Assembly (NCBI GenBank): GCA_018829445.1
Contig: JAHJTV010000049.1
Coordinates: 1 to 64,000 of the forward strand
Direction: 5' to 3'
DNA from: a bacterium
GTDB taxonomy: Bacteria; SAR324; XYD2-FULL-50-16
DNA: 64,000 nucleotides
Shown: positions 1 to 11,652 of the stretch, in pieces
Layout of the letters: every line of letters starts with the position of its first letter
Position numbering within the stretch: the first letter of the stretch is position 1
Position numbers and translations under genes: made by a program
The notes under the pieces: generated by a model
What the model was told of the DNA's origin: nothing
What the model saw: the letters and a program-made list of their open reading frames with translations, nothing else
Databases searched by the model: none

Positions 1-916
1 TAATTTATTGAAATTTAAGACTATAGAAAGCTGATATGTTGTCATTCCGTGCTCGATACGGAATCCATAATTATTTCAAAACGCTGGATGCCGGATCAAG
101 TCCGGCATGACAGAGAAACCTAAACTCTCAAGATATAAATAGTTAAACTGACGAATAAAATCAGTCAGACAACAGGTATAGATTGCACAATTACGGCATC
201 CAGTCTATTCAGGCTGATATTTTTTTTATCCAGACTCCAAAGTTCTATATCATTGTAATTGCTGAGCAGCAACAGGATGAAAGAGTTTGGGTAAACTCGG
301 TGATCTTTAGTGTTACAGCTTGATAATCATGGTCTTTCAGTAAACTGATTGAACTGTCCTTTTGGTTGTTTAATGGTGACTATTTCTTAGGTCTGCAGTT
401 TGTATTTGTTCACTCAAACGCCTGCTTTTTGTTGCCAATTGATTGCGATAACTACTGAACCTGTGTTTACTAAACCATATTTGAAATAGCAAGTTCTATA
501 TTTGGATTTGGTGCCGACAAGGCATTTCGGTTTTAATTGATTGTACATACTTATCTGGACAACTATAACCAATATCGACAGAATCTCGGCTTTGATTCGC
601 TGTGGAACGGTTTTTTATGGCAAAACAAATGATTTTGCCATAAATGATTGGAATCCAATCATAAGATCATTAATTTCCTATCCCGGTTTTTTAAAAGCTG
701 AAAGCCGGAAAATAAACACCCGGGCGTGTGTTTCGCTTGCAATATTATAGTTATGATAAAGTCGGATCAAAGGGCTGTATCTTTGTTAATACGGGTGCTA
801 TTCTGTCCTTTTGACTGTTTCCATTTAAGGTGTGATTTTTCAGATTTATCGTTCTTTCTAAATCTGATCATTCAGATGGAAACTTATTGTAATAATCTTG
901 AATTTAATAGGTTAAA
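1..916. other. Leading intergenic region, no supported gene
   Basis: No convincing coding sequence is seen before the DAHP synthase gene. Short open frames at 541-750 and 726-920 have no recognisable motif and atypical composition. The only clear structure is the palindromic repeat at 41-111. The stretch just before 917 is AT-rich and probably carries the promoter of the DAHP synthase gene, but no clean -35/-10 pair can be named. Confidence 0.6.
41..111. repeat. REP-like palindromic repeat
   Basis: The element starts with GTCATTCCG and ends with CCGGCATGAC, so its outer ends are inverted (GTCAT/ATGAC). It holds two hairpins: ATTCCGT/ACGGAAT around a GCTCGAT loop, and ATGCCGGA/TCCGGCAT around a short loop. 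This layout is typical of interspersed extragenic palindromic repeats found in many bacterial genomes. A degenerate copy of the left hairpin occurs at 36694-36714. Confidence 0.7.
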
Positions 917-2263
917 ATGAGTACGTCACCGTGGAATAAAGACTCATGGAAATTATTTCCAGCCATGCAACAGGTTGATTGGCCTGACAAAGAGCAGTAT
1001 GTAAACGTGTTGCAACAGATAACCGATCTTCCGCCGCTTGTTTTTGCAGGAGAGATTAGAAAGCTCAGAAAACTCATTGCTGATGCTGCAGAGGGAAGGG
1101 GGTTTTTGCTCCAGGGAGGTGATTGTGCAGAAGAGTTTAAAGAATGTACTGCTCTAACCATTCGGGAAACAATGAAGGTTATTCTTCAAATGGCCGTTGT
1201 GATGACTTTTGCCGGGGAGAAACCGGTCATTAAGGTGGGAAGGATTGCAGGACAGTATGCTAAACCGAGATCCAGTCCGGTTGAAATCAGAGATGGCGTT
1301 GAACTGCCCAGTTTCAGGGGGGACATGGTAAATGCTTCCGATTTTACAAAGGAAGCCCGGAATCCGGATTGTAAACGACTGCTCGATGGTTATTTTCATT
1401 CGGCTTCCAGTTTGAATATTTTAAGAGCCTTCACCCGTGGAGGGTATGCCTCACTGGAAAAAGTTCACGCCTGGAACAAAGAATTTCTGAAGCAATCCAA
1501 GGAGGGAAAATCATATGAGGAGTTGGCTTTTCAAATTGAAAAAGCTCTAACTTTTATGAGGGTTATCGGATTTGAACCGGAGAAAGTACCGCAACTGAGT
1601 GAAGTAAATTTTTACACTTCCCATGAAGCATTGCTATTGGGGTATGAAGAAGCCTTGACTCGTCAGGATTCGCTGACAGGCATCTGGTATGATTGTAGTG
1701 CCCATCTGCTTTGGATCGGTGACAGAACGCGCCAGGTTGATGGTGCCCATGTTGAGTTCCTTAGGGGGGTTCATAATCCGATTGGAATCAAAATAGGTCC
1801 TGATCACGATCTCGATGATCTGAAACGAATACTTGACACATTGAACCCGAATAATGAGTCGGGTAGAATGGTGATTATCACACGATTCGGTAAGGAAAAA
1901 ATAGCGACCTATTTGCCGCCTTTACTGAGATCCATAAAAGAACACGGAGCAAAGGTTCTTTGGAGTTGTGATCCCATGCATGGCAATACCTTCACCTCCG
2001 ATTCGAACTATAAAACCCGGAATTTTAATGATATTTTAATGGAAATCCGCCACTTTTTTGAAATTCATTATGCCGAAGGAACTGTTCCTGGTGGTGTTCA
2101 TTTTGAATTGACAGGGAAAGATGTAACAGAATGCATGGGAGGTGCACAGGAGATCATGGATCATCATTTGGAGAACAACTATGCTACCTCGTGTGATCCG
2201 AGATTAAACGCCCAGCAAAGTCTGGAACTGGCATTTCTGATTGCAGATATGTTGAAGAGATAA
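917..2263 (+). CDS. Class II 3-deoxy-7-phosphoheptulonate (DAHP) synthase
   Basis: Catalyses condensation of phosphoenolpyruvate and erythrose 4-phosphate, the first step of the shikimate pathway, in the cytoplasm. The 448-residue length and motifs fit the class II (plant/mycobacterial type) family: GGDCAE at about residues 67-72, containing the metal-binding cysteine (Cys70); KVGRIAGQYAKPRSS at about 106-120; KIGPDHD; and CDPMHGNT, with the conserved histidine, in the C-terminal half. The start ATG follows a weak AGG-containing ribosome site. The gene stands alone and is followed by a strong hairpin shared with the convergent gene. aroC (17.5 kb) and a chorismate-mutase-domain protein (51.2 kb) lie elsewhere in the window, so the aromatic genes are scattered. 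No extra regulatory domain is visible. Confidence 0.95.
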   Translation: MSTSPWNKDSWKLFPAMQQVDWPDKEQYVNVLQQITDLPPLVFAGEIRKLRKLIADAAEGRGFLLQGGDCAEEFKECTALTIRETMKVILQMAVVMTFAGEKPVIKVGRIAGQYAKPRSSPVEIRDGVELPSFRGDMVNASDFTKEARNPDCKRLLDGYFHSASSLNILRAFTRGGYASLEKVHAWNKEFLKQSKEGKSYEELAFQIEKALTFMRVIGFEPEKVPQLSEVNFYTSHEALLLGYEEALTRQDSLTGIWYDCSAHLLWIGDRTRQVDGAHVEFLRGVHNPIGIKIGPDHDLDDLKRILDTLNPNNESGRMVIITRFGKEKIATYLPPLLRSIKEHGAKVLWSCDPMHGNTFTSDSNYKTRNFNDILMEIRHFFEIHYAEGTVPGGVHFELTGKDVTECMGGAQEIMDHHLENNYATSCDPRLNAQQSLELAFLIADMLKR

Positions 2264-2269
2264 AGAGTT

Positions 2270-2298
2270 ACCGGGCAATGCATAAGAGATTGCCCGGT
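2270..2298. terminator. Hairpin between convergent genes
   Basis: Perfect 10-bp stem ACCGGGCAAT/ATTGCCCGGT with a 9-nt loop, lying between the stops of two convergent genes. A short T-rich stretch follows on the plus strand. Probably a bidirectional terminator. Confidence 0.75.
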
Positions 2299-2304
2299 TG
2301 GTAT

Positions 2305-4026
2305 TTACTCTGGTAAATCAACCAAACCCAATCTCCTCAATACAATCAATCCTCCTGGCAACACCAGCGTGTCTTTGATGCCAACACTATCGAGGAATAT
2401 CTGTACTTCATATGATCTGGTTCCGGCACCGCAAATGATAATCAGCTGTTTATTTTTTGGTAGTTCCTGGTAACGTTTTCTTATTTCCGGGTAAGGAATC
2501 GAAAGCCATCTTTCGCTAAAATGATTGGCAAGACTCTTTGAGTCGTTTTCAGCTCTTGTATCAACAGCGATCCAATCCGGATTGGTTTTGGGATCCTCCA
2601 GCCATTTGATAAAGGCTTTGATTGAAGCCTGCTTAAATCGTCCTCTGCTCAGATTGTCCGCCACATTCGCAGTTGCATTCAACGCATCCACAGCTGTGGA
2701 AAAAGGTGGTGCGTATGCCATTTCCAGGTTGCTGAAATCTTCAATGGTTGCGCTTTTTGCTATCATCCCAGCGGCTGCATTGATTCTGGCTAACACTCCA
2801 TCTCCCATTGGTCCAAATCCTTGTAATCCCAAAACCTTTCGACTCGTTTTGTCAAAAACCATAATCAAGGGCATTTGCGCCTGATTGGGGAGAAAATGAG
2901 CTCTGTCCGATTGTGTTGTTATCACTTTCTCAGCGTTGAACCCTTCCTTTATGGCTGTGTCATAACTCAGTCCGGTGGAACCGATACAGGTGTCAAAAGC
3001 CTTCATAATAAAACTTCCGGTAATGCCGTTGAAGGTGCTGGGAATTCCGGCAAGATTGTCGCCAACTACTCTTCCCTGACGATTGGCCAATGATCCCAGC
3101 GGAGCATAGCTCTTTTTCCCCGAAACCAGGTTATGAGATTCAATGCAGTCGCCAGCGGCATAAATATCGGGATCAGAGGTCTGAAGCCTGTTATTAACAA
3201 CAATCCCACCCCTGGGGGAAACGAGTAAACCTGCCGCTTTAGCCAGTTGGTCACGAGGTCTGACGCCGACGGCCATGATGACCATATCGGCCTCCAACTT
3301 TCTTTGACTTGTGATCACAGCTTTGACATTCCCCTCTTCTGTCCCTTCAAGACTGGTGACGGCTTCTCCCGTGAAGACCTTGACATTATTTTCTATTAAA
3401 TGTTGCTTCAACATTTCAGCGAGTGGCCAGTCAATAAAATTGGGTAAGAGTTGGGGGAGATATTCGACGATTGTTGTTTCCATGCCCCACATATCTTCGA
3501 TCCCTTCTGCCATCTCTATTCCGATGGCACCGCCGCCGATCACAACAACCTTTTCTATATTGCCCTCAGCCAGTTGTTTATGCACATCAATTGCACTATG
3601 CAGGCTTCCGATGGTAAAAATGCCTTTTAAATCAGTTCCCGGGATCGGCAAAATGTTTGATTGACTGCCCGTTGCAATAACCAGATTATCATAGGGAATT
3701 TTTTCCCTGGTTTGATCAGTGACACTCTCAACCGTAACGAATTTTTCTTTGCGGTTGATCTCAATAACCCTGGTTTTTATTTTAACAATAAGCCCTTTGG
3801 CTTCTTCGAAAAAATATTCATCTCTTACCATATGGAAGCTTGTGGACCGCAAAGCTTTCTCATCGTTAACTTCACCTCCGATAAAGTAAGGAATTCCACA
3901 TCCTCCGTAAGAAATAAGGTCGTCTTGATCGATGAGCGTGATTTCTGCCTCTGGCATCAGTCGTTTTGCGTGACAGGCAGTTTTTGGTCCAGCGGCAACT
4001 CCCCCTATGATAACTATTTTTTTCAT
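2305..4026 (-). CDS. CoA-disulfide/persulfide reductase with C-terminal rhodanese domain
   Basis: FAD- and NAD(P)H-dependent pyridine nucleotide-disulfide oxidoreductase of 573 residues. The N-terminal GGVAAG dinucleotide-binding motif (residues 8-13) is followed by SYGGCGIPYF with the single redox cysteine (Cys43) expected of CoA-disulfide reductases. A second GGGAIG nucleotide-binding motif and AAGDC (FAD-binding) follow. The last ~100 residues form a rhodanese domain with catalytic loop CGAGTRS (Cys532). This two-part layout matches NADH-dependent persulfide reductases, which reduce CoA or glutathione persulfides in sulfur metabolism. Monocistronic and convergent with the DAHP synthase gene. 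Whether the natural substrate is CoA disulfide or a persulfide cannot be told from sequence. Confidence 0.9.
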   Translation of the reverse strand: MKKIVIIGGVAAGPKTACHAKRLMPEAEITLIDQDDLISYGGCGIPYFIGGEVNDEKALRSTSFHMVRDEYFFEEAKGLIVKIKTRVIEINRKEKFVTVESVTDQTREKIPYDNLVIATGSQSNILPIPGTDLKGIFTIGSLHSAIDVHKQLAEGNIEKVVVIGGGAIGIEMAEGIEDMWGMETTIVEYLPQLLPNFIDWPLAEMLKQHLIENNVKVFTGEAVTSLEGTEEGNVKAVITSQRKLEADMVIMAVGVRPRDQLAKAAGLLVSPRGGIVVNNRLQTSDPDIYAAGDCIESHNLVSGKKSYAPLGSLANRQGRVVGDNLAGIPSTFNGITGSFIMKAFDTCIGSTGLSYDTAIKEGFNAEKVITTQSDRAHFLPNQAQMPLIMVFDKTSRKVLGLQGFGPMGDGVLARINAAAGMIAKSATIEDFSNLEMAYAPPFSTAVDALNATANVADNLSRGRFKQASIKAFIKWLEDPKTNPDWIAVDTRAENDSKSLANHFSERWLSIPYPEIRKRYQELPKNKQLIIICGAGTRSYEVQIFLDSVGIKDTLVLPGGLIVLRRLGLVDLPE

Positions 4027-4253
4027 GTTAAAATCCTTTTACTATATAAAACTATCAGCATTGAAAACCGATTAACTTGATGTAAAATCTTAAACCAATT
4101 GAAGTTCCGTAATTAGAAAGATTATCCAGGAAGTCTTATCAAGACTCCAAAGTTTAGTTTTGAATAAACCGGATATACATCAATTTAATGGGATATGAAG
4201 TTTTTATGAGTCCAATTTTTTGTTAATCGATCATTTCCGGAAAGAATATTTGA

Positions 4254-7597
<3,344 letters not shown>

Positions 7598-7650
7598 GTA
7601 TAATTTTATCAGTTTACAAACGTTTACGATCTTTGTTAAATGGAAACTGA

Positions 7651-7731
7651 TTTTAGTACCTTGTAAATTAATTCCAACTTTTTTGGGCAGGATATAATTT
7701 TTTAAAGTACTTATCCGGTTTATCTGGATTA
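7651..7731 (+). repeat. ~81-bp interspersed hairpin repeat, copy 1
   Basis: Begins TTTTAGTACCTT and ends with TATCCGGTTTATCTGGATTA. The reverse complement of 53566-53646 matches it along its whole length with about a dozen differences. Internally AGTACCTT pairs imperfectly with AAAGTACT, and TAAATTA/TAATTTT can extend the stem. It lies 54 nt past the ribonuclease R stop. Confidence 0.75.
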
Positions 7732-7772
7732 AGATTACCAGCAAACGGTTTGATATTTGCTTCGCTTTCTCT

Positions 7773-7808
7773 ATGACCTTTAATAATATACCAATTATTA
7801 AAGGTCAT
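7773..7808. repeat. Perfect 15-bp inverted repeat in the leader of the PilZ gene
   Basis: ATGACCTTTAATAAT (7773-7787) and its exact reverse complement (7794-7808) flank a 6-nt loop. No T-run follows, so it may be a leader structure, protein-binding site or repeat remnant rather than a terminator. Confidence 0.65.
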
Positions 7809-7912
7809 TGATGGAATTCAGTCCGGTTTTAAGGCGAGGACTGATGATATCAAACTATTCGGTTCAAACATCAAATCTGTCAATTTTCTACTTAACTTGA
7901 ATTGAGGGTCAT

Positions 7913-8461
7913 ATGTTTTCAATCAAAGGTATATTTAAAAATAACAAATTACACTTAGTCGAGCCTTTAAATATCAAGAAAAAAACCAATGTCATTATCA
8001 CCATTTTGGATGATGAACCCTATTCGGAATCAATGAGTGATGAAGTTGAGGCGCTGACAATCGAAGAAACAGATGATTTTTCTGATGATTATCAAATTGA
8101 AGATATTGATAGTGACGGTGAATCCGAAAGTGATGAGTTTTCCGAGGAGTACTATGCCAAAATCAGGAAGCACAAGCGCTACATTGCCAACGGCAGCATT
8201 AGTTTGATTGATGGTGATAAGGAGGTGGTTTATCCCCTGTTTGACTACTCTGCTGGCGGTTTAAGCTTTATCAGTAATCGCTCCTTTGAGGTTGGGGTAT
8301 CTCTTACCGCTTCCATAAAAGATCCCATTGAACAGGATACATCTGTTCTTGATTTTGAGTTTGAAGTCGCCAGGGTTGTAGACTATAATGGAAAGTTTAA
8401 AATTGGGTGTAAATTTTTCGATGAAGTGGATGAAGAAATCTGGCATTCTCTAATGAGTTAG
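7913..8461 (+). CDS. PilZ-domain protein with AF2212-like N-terminus
   Basis: 182-residue cytoplasmic protein in three parts. Residues 1-33 (FSIKGIFKNNKLHLVEPLNI then KTNVIITIL) resemble the small beta-sheet AF2212/DUF104 module known from some antitoxins. Residues 34-80 are an acidic linker rich in Asp, Glu and Ser. Residues 82-180 form a PilZ domain with the c-di-GMP motifs RKHKR (85-89) and DYSAGG (111-116), so nucleotide binding is expected. It precedes fliM, which suggests a link between c-di-GMP and motility, though the 187-bp gap argues for separate transcription. The function of the N-terminal module is unknown. Confidence 0.8.
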   Translation: MFSIKGIFKNNKLHLVEPLNIKKKTNVIITILDDEPYSESMSDEVEALTIEETDDFSDDYQIEDIDSDGESESDEFSEEYYAKIRKHKRYIANGSISLIDGDKEVVYPLFDYSAGGLSFISNRSFEVGVSLTASIKDPIEQDTSVLDFEFEVARVVDYNGKFKIGCKFFDEVDEEIWHSLMS

Positions 8462-8648
8462 AATAATGGAATTCACCTTGCATTTAACAATTACAAATCA
8501 GAGACAATAAGTCAGGTTATGCGGTTTCTGATACAAGGAAAGAGCCAGTTTAGCCAATAAATGCTTGGGGTTGCAGCTTATCTCAGGAAAAATAGTCACT
8601 TTTTTTTGATTGCTTTTTTGCTGGGGTACCTAAATATAGAGGAAAAAA

Positions 8649-9650
8649 ATGTCACAAGTGCTTTCTCAAACTGAAGTCGATGCGTTGCTAAAGGGGATTG
8701 AAGGCGGGGATATGGAAGATGAATTCGATATGCCCGATATCGATGACAATGCAGTGATTCCATATGATCTTACCAGTCAGGATCGTATTATTCGCGGTCG
8801 GATGCCGACACTTGAAATTATCCACGACCGTTTTGTCAGGATGTTTCGATTAACGCTGTCCGGAGCTTTGAGGAAAGTAGTTGATATCAGTGTTAGATCT
8901 ACGGAATTAATTAAATTTGGAGAGTTCCTGAAAACCCTTCCTGTTCCTTCCTCCCTCAATCTTTTCCGTATGAATCCCCTCAGGGGCAATGCCATCATGG
9001 TTTTGGAGACCCGGCTGGTTTTTAACCTGGTTGACATTATGTATGGCGGAACAGGAGAATTGGAAGTAAAAGCGGAAGGAAGGGATTTTACGGCTATCGA
9101 GCAGAAACTGGTAAAACGGACAGTGATCAGTGCCCTTGAAGACCTGCAAGTAGCTTGGAGACCGGTTTTCCCGGTACAAATTACCTATACCCGGACAGAA
9201 ATAAATCCTCAGTTTGTCGCCATTGTTCCCCAAAGTGAAGTGGTAGTAGTGATTACATTCGATGTGGAAATGGGAAAAGCTCCCATGACGTTAACTATCT
9301 GTGTGCCTTACTCCATGATTGAACCGATCAGGAGTAAACTCGACTCAGGATTCCAGGCAGACCAGAATGAAGAGGATACGGTTTGGGGAAATCGATTTAG
9401 AGATAACATTCAAGAAGCTTTTGTTAATCTGTTGGTTGAACTGGGTGATTCCGAACTTACTGTCAGGGACTTCCTGAAGCTGAAGGTTGGAGATATCATC
9501 TCTTTAGATCAGGAAGTAAATCAACCTTTGGAGATAAAAGTGGAAGGCGTCACAAAGTTTTTAGGTTTCCAGGGTAGTTATAAAGGTAACCAAGCAATCA
9601 AAGTAACGAAAAAAGTCTATGTCCCACCTGCTACCGGAGAATTTGAGTGA
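8649..9650 (+). CDS. Flagellar motor switch protein FliM
   Basis: Component of the cytoplasmic C-ring that binds CheY-P and sets the direction of rotation. The N-terminal LSQTEVDALL (residues 4-13) is the CheY-P-binding peptide. The middle CheC-like domain and the C-terminal SpoA (FliN-like) domain follow (ELTVRDFLKLKVGDII). At 333 residues the length is normal. A GAGGAA ribosome site precedes the ATG. fliN and fliL are not adjacent, so fliM is separated from its usual cluster here. Confidence 0.96.
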   Translation: MSQVLSQTEVDALLKGIEGGDMEDEFDMPDIDDNAVIPYDLTSQDRIIRGRMPTLEIIHDRFVRMFRLTLSGALRKVVDISVRSTELIKFGEFLKTLPVPSSLNLFRMNPLRGNAIMVLETRLVFNLVDIMYGGTGELEVKAEGRDFTAIEQKLVKRTVISALEDLQVAWRPVFPVQITYTRTEINPQFVAIVPQSEVVVVITFDVEMGKAPMTLTICVPYSMIEPIRSKLDSGFQADQNEEDTVWGNRFRDNIQEAFVNLLVELGDSELTVRDFLKLKVGDIISLDQEVNQPLEIKVEGVTKFLGFQGSYKGNQAIKVTKKVYVPPATGEFE

Positions 9651-9774
9651 TGGTGTCTTTTTGAAGTCAAAAACACGGTGACGGAGAGGCAATCATTTTG
9701 TAAGAAACAAATTCTGTTCAATCAATGTTTTACTTCCTTCAATGTTGTTAATCGATCAAATCAGGTAGTTTTTT

Positions 9775-10377
9775 ATGGAACAGATAGTTACGTTTTCTAT
9801 TTTGGTTGAGTGGGTATTGAGAATTTACTCTTGGGTTCACATCGCAGCTTTTTTATTAAGTTGGATTAATGCTGATCCCAATAATCAGATTGTTTATTGG
9901 ATAAACAGGGTAACGATTCCCATGTGGAATTGGGTACGTTATAAACTGCCCCAAAATCTGTCTGCATTTGCCCCCATCATGGCATTATTACTGGTAATCT
10001 TTGGCGAGATTGTCCTTCCGGGTATTGTTCGAACGGTGGGAGCTTCCATTATTAATGACATGGCTTTAGATGATAGTTTGTTTAATATTGTTCGTTATCT
10101 TGCTTATGGTGGGCTCTATATCTTCTCCAGCATAATCTGGTTTGTTTTTATACTTTCTGTCTTGTGGTTTGTTTTTACACTGGTTAATCCTCCCTTGAAT
10201 AACCCCTTCGTCAGGGCGATCTGGTTTTTAGTTGATCCATTGATAACGCCGATCCAGCGTTATCTGCCACGTTCCAGAATCGATTTTTCCCCATTGGTGC
10301 TGGCTATTCTCGCTCTGATTTTCAGGTCATTGGTCGAACGATTGATGATTCCGGTACAAAGCGGTTTATTGATTTGA
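9775..10377 (+). CDS. YggT-family integral membrane protein
   Basis: 200-residue membrane protein with two tandem YGGT units: hydrophobic segments around residues 8-30, 58-82 and 105-140, and a second unit with INPLLNPF-like (NPPLNNPFVRAIWFLVDPLITPIQRYLP) and RSRIDFSPLVLAIL motifs. The first copy has the matching FLLSWINADPNN ... WNWVRYKLP pattern. YggT proteins are linked to membrane or osmotic functions, and in some bacteria to cell division, with no fixed biochemical role. A ribosome site AGGT lies close before the ATG. A T-rich hairpin terminator follows. Confidence 0.85.
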   Translation: MEQIVTFSILVEWVLRIYSWVHIAAFLLSWINADPNNQIVYWINRVTIPMWNWVRYKLPQNLSAFAPIMALLLVIFGEIVLPGIVRTVGASIINDMALDDSLFNIVRYLAYGGLYIFSSIIWFVFILSVLWFVFTLVNPPLNNPFVRAIWFLVDPLITPIQRYLPRSRIDFSPLVLAILALIFRSLVERLMIPVQSGLLI

Positions 10378-10414
10378 TCAAATGGATCGCTTTCGGATAG
10401 ATTAATCAAAAGTA

Positions 10415-10443
10415 GGAAAAGGGTGCGTTTGTACCCTTTTTCC
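10415..10443 (+). terminator. Rho-independent terminator after the yggT-family gene
   Basis: GGAAAAGGGT pairs with ACCCTTTTTCC around an 8-nt loop. The 3' arm itself provides the T-run. Confidence 0.75.
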
Positions 10444-10554
10444 AGCTTTGATTGCATACCTTATTATATAAATTAATCCAGTAGGTTTAGTGTGATGATG
10501 CCTGGGCAGAAAAGCCCAAGGTATTAAGACCGGAAGAGTCTAAATATTGTACAT

Positions 10555-11652
10555 ATGGATTTTATCAACGAATTAACAGAACGAGTGCGTCAGCAAATCG
10601 GCTTGGAATTAACCTCTGATGAGAATTTTTCCTTTTTCCAGCCTGCCGGCAACGAACATATGGTGCAATTCTTCTACAAAAATTTGTCTGAAGAATATTG
10701 GGATTTAGATATGTGGAACAGACATCATCTGTTCTTATGCGATCTGCCCACAAAACCGGATTATGAGTTTGTTCTGGACGATGATGGAAGGTTTGCTACC
10801 CTTGAACATTCAGACAGTAAGCAATCAAAGGAAGTCGCGGCTGTCATGGATTTGAGGGATGATTATATTGTTGTGGTCTATTACTTCGGGGATTCCAAAA
10901 TCTGTGCAAGGATCAATCAACTGTTAAAGGCAAGCCCCAACCTTCACGCCTGTTACCTGGGGATGTCCATATTCGAACAGGTGGTCTGCGAGCTGGAACA
11001 GATCACACATCTGGAATTCGATTTTGAACAGCAATCCGCCATGTTTTCGGAGCCGGTAAATTTAAAGGGAACCATTAGTGGTCAACCGGCTCAACTGATT
11101 TACCACCAGTATTTGCAGAATCATAAACCCTTTTTCAATATTCAGTCCATTTCCGGGCGTATTAGTGATGAGTCACACGGCAAGGTGATATTTCAATTCG
11201 ATGGAATGGCGCAGGTGGATGATTGTCGGTTGTCTGATTTTATGCAGATCGTGAAGCTCTTATTTCTACTGCTGAGATTAAAATACAAAAGTCTGGCCGA
11301 CAAGTGTATTCTAAAATGGAGTGGGACTGAGGAAAAAAACTATATCAGCCTTGATGGAAACATGATTGAGTTCAATCTCAATAAACCCATTGAAAAACTG
11401 GAAGGATTAATACGTTATCTTGTCAAAGGTGATAAACAACTTTTACTTTATGGCTCTTCTGAGCGTATTTCAAGAAAACTGTGGAGTGTTAAGTCGATCA
11501 ATGTTAACTCAAAATCCCAGATTGAGTTGGAAGTCTCTGATGCCATGGTAAGAGTGTATTTAAAGAACAGAACATCTATCCCTTTGCTGGATTCCATAGA
11601 AGATTTTATTAGAAAGCATATTGCAGCAGATATTGAAAACAGTTCATTTTGA
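10555..11652 (+). CDS. Protein of unknown function (upstream member of an overlapping pair)
   Basis: 365 residues, soluble, acidic, with no signal peptide or membrane segment. I do not recognise a family. The sequence is a mixed alpha/beta type; the central part (about 150-260) and C-terminus contain alternating hydrophobic beta-like stretches. The N-terminus (INELTERVRQQIGLEL) looks amphipathic. The next gene starts inside its 3' end in another frame, so the two products are probably made together and may interact. A small GC-rich hairpin (TGGGC/GCCCA) lies about 40 nt before the start. Confidence 0.6.
   Translation: MDFINELTERVRQQIGLELTSDENFSFFQPAGNEHMVQFFYKNLSEEYWDLDMWNRHHLFLCDLPTKPDYEFVLDDDGRFATLEHSDSKQSKEVAAVMDLRDDYIVVVYYFGDSKICARINQLLKASPNLHACYLGMSIFEQVVCELEQITHLEFDFEQQSAMFSEPVNLKGTISGQPAQLIYHQYLQNHKPFFNIQSISGRISDESHGKVIFQFDGMAQVDDCRLSDFMQIVKLLFLLLRLKYKSLADKCILKWSGTEEKNYISLDGNMIEFNLNKPIEKLEGLIRYLVKGDKQLLLYGSSERISRKLWSVKSINVNSKSQIELEVSDAMVRVYLKNRTSIPLLDSIEDFIRKHIAADIENSSF

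Larger units (their letters stand above)
7598..7912. other. Intergenic region with interspersed repeat and nested inverted repeats
   Basis: This 315-bp gap has no gene. It carries copy 1 of an ~81-bp repeat (7651-7731), a perfect 15-bp inverted repeat (7773-7808), and an outer 9-bp inverted repeat GTTTGATAT (7748-7756) / ATATCAAAC (7847-7855) enclosing the inner one. The leader of the PilZ gene therefore may be highly structured. Confidence 0.6.

Noticed and set aside
2525..2884. Plus-strand open frame of 119 codons
   Set aside because: Lies wholly opposite the disulfide reductase gene in a shadow frame, with no motif.
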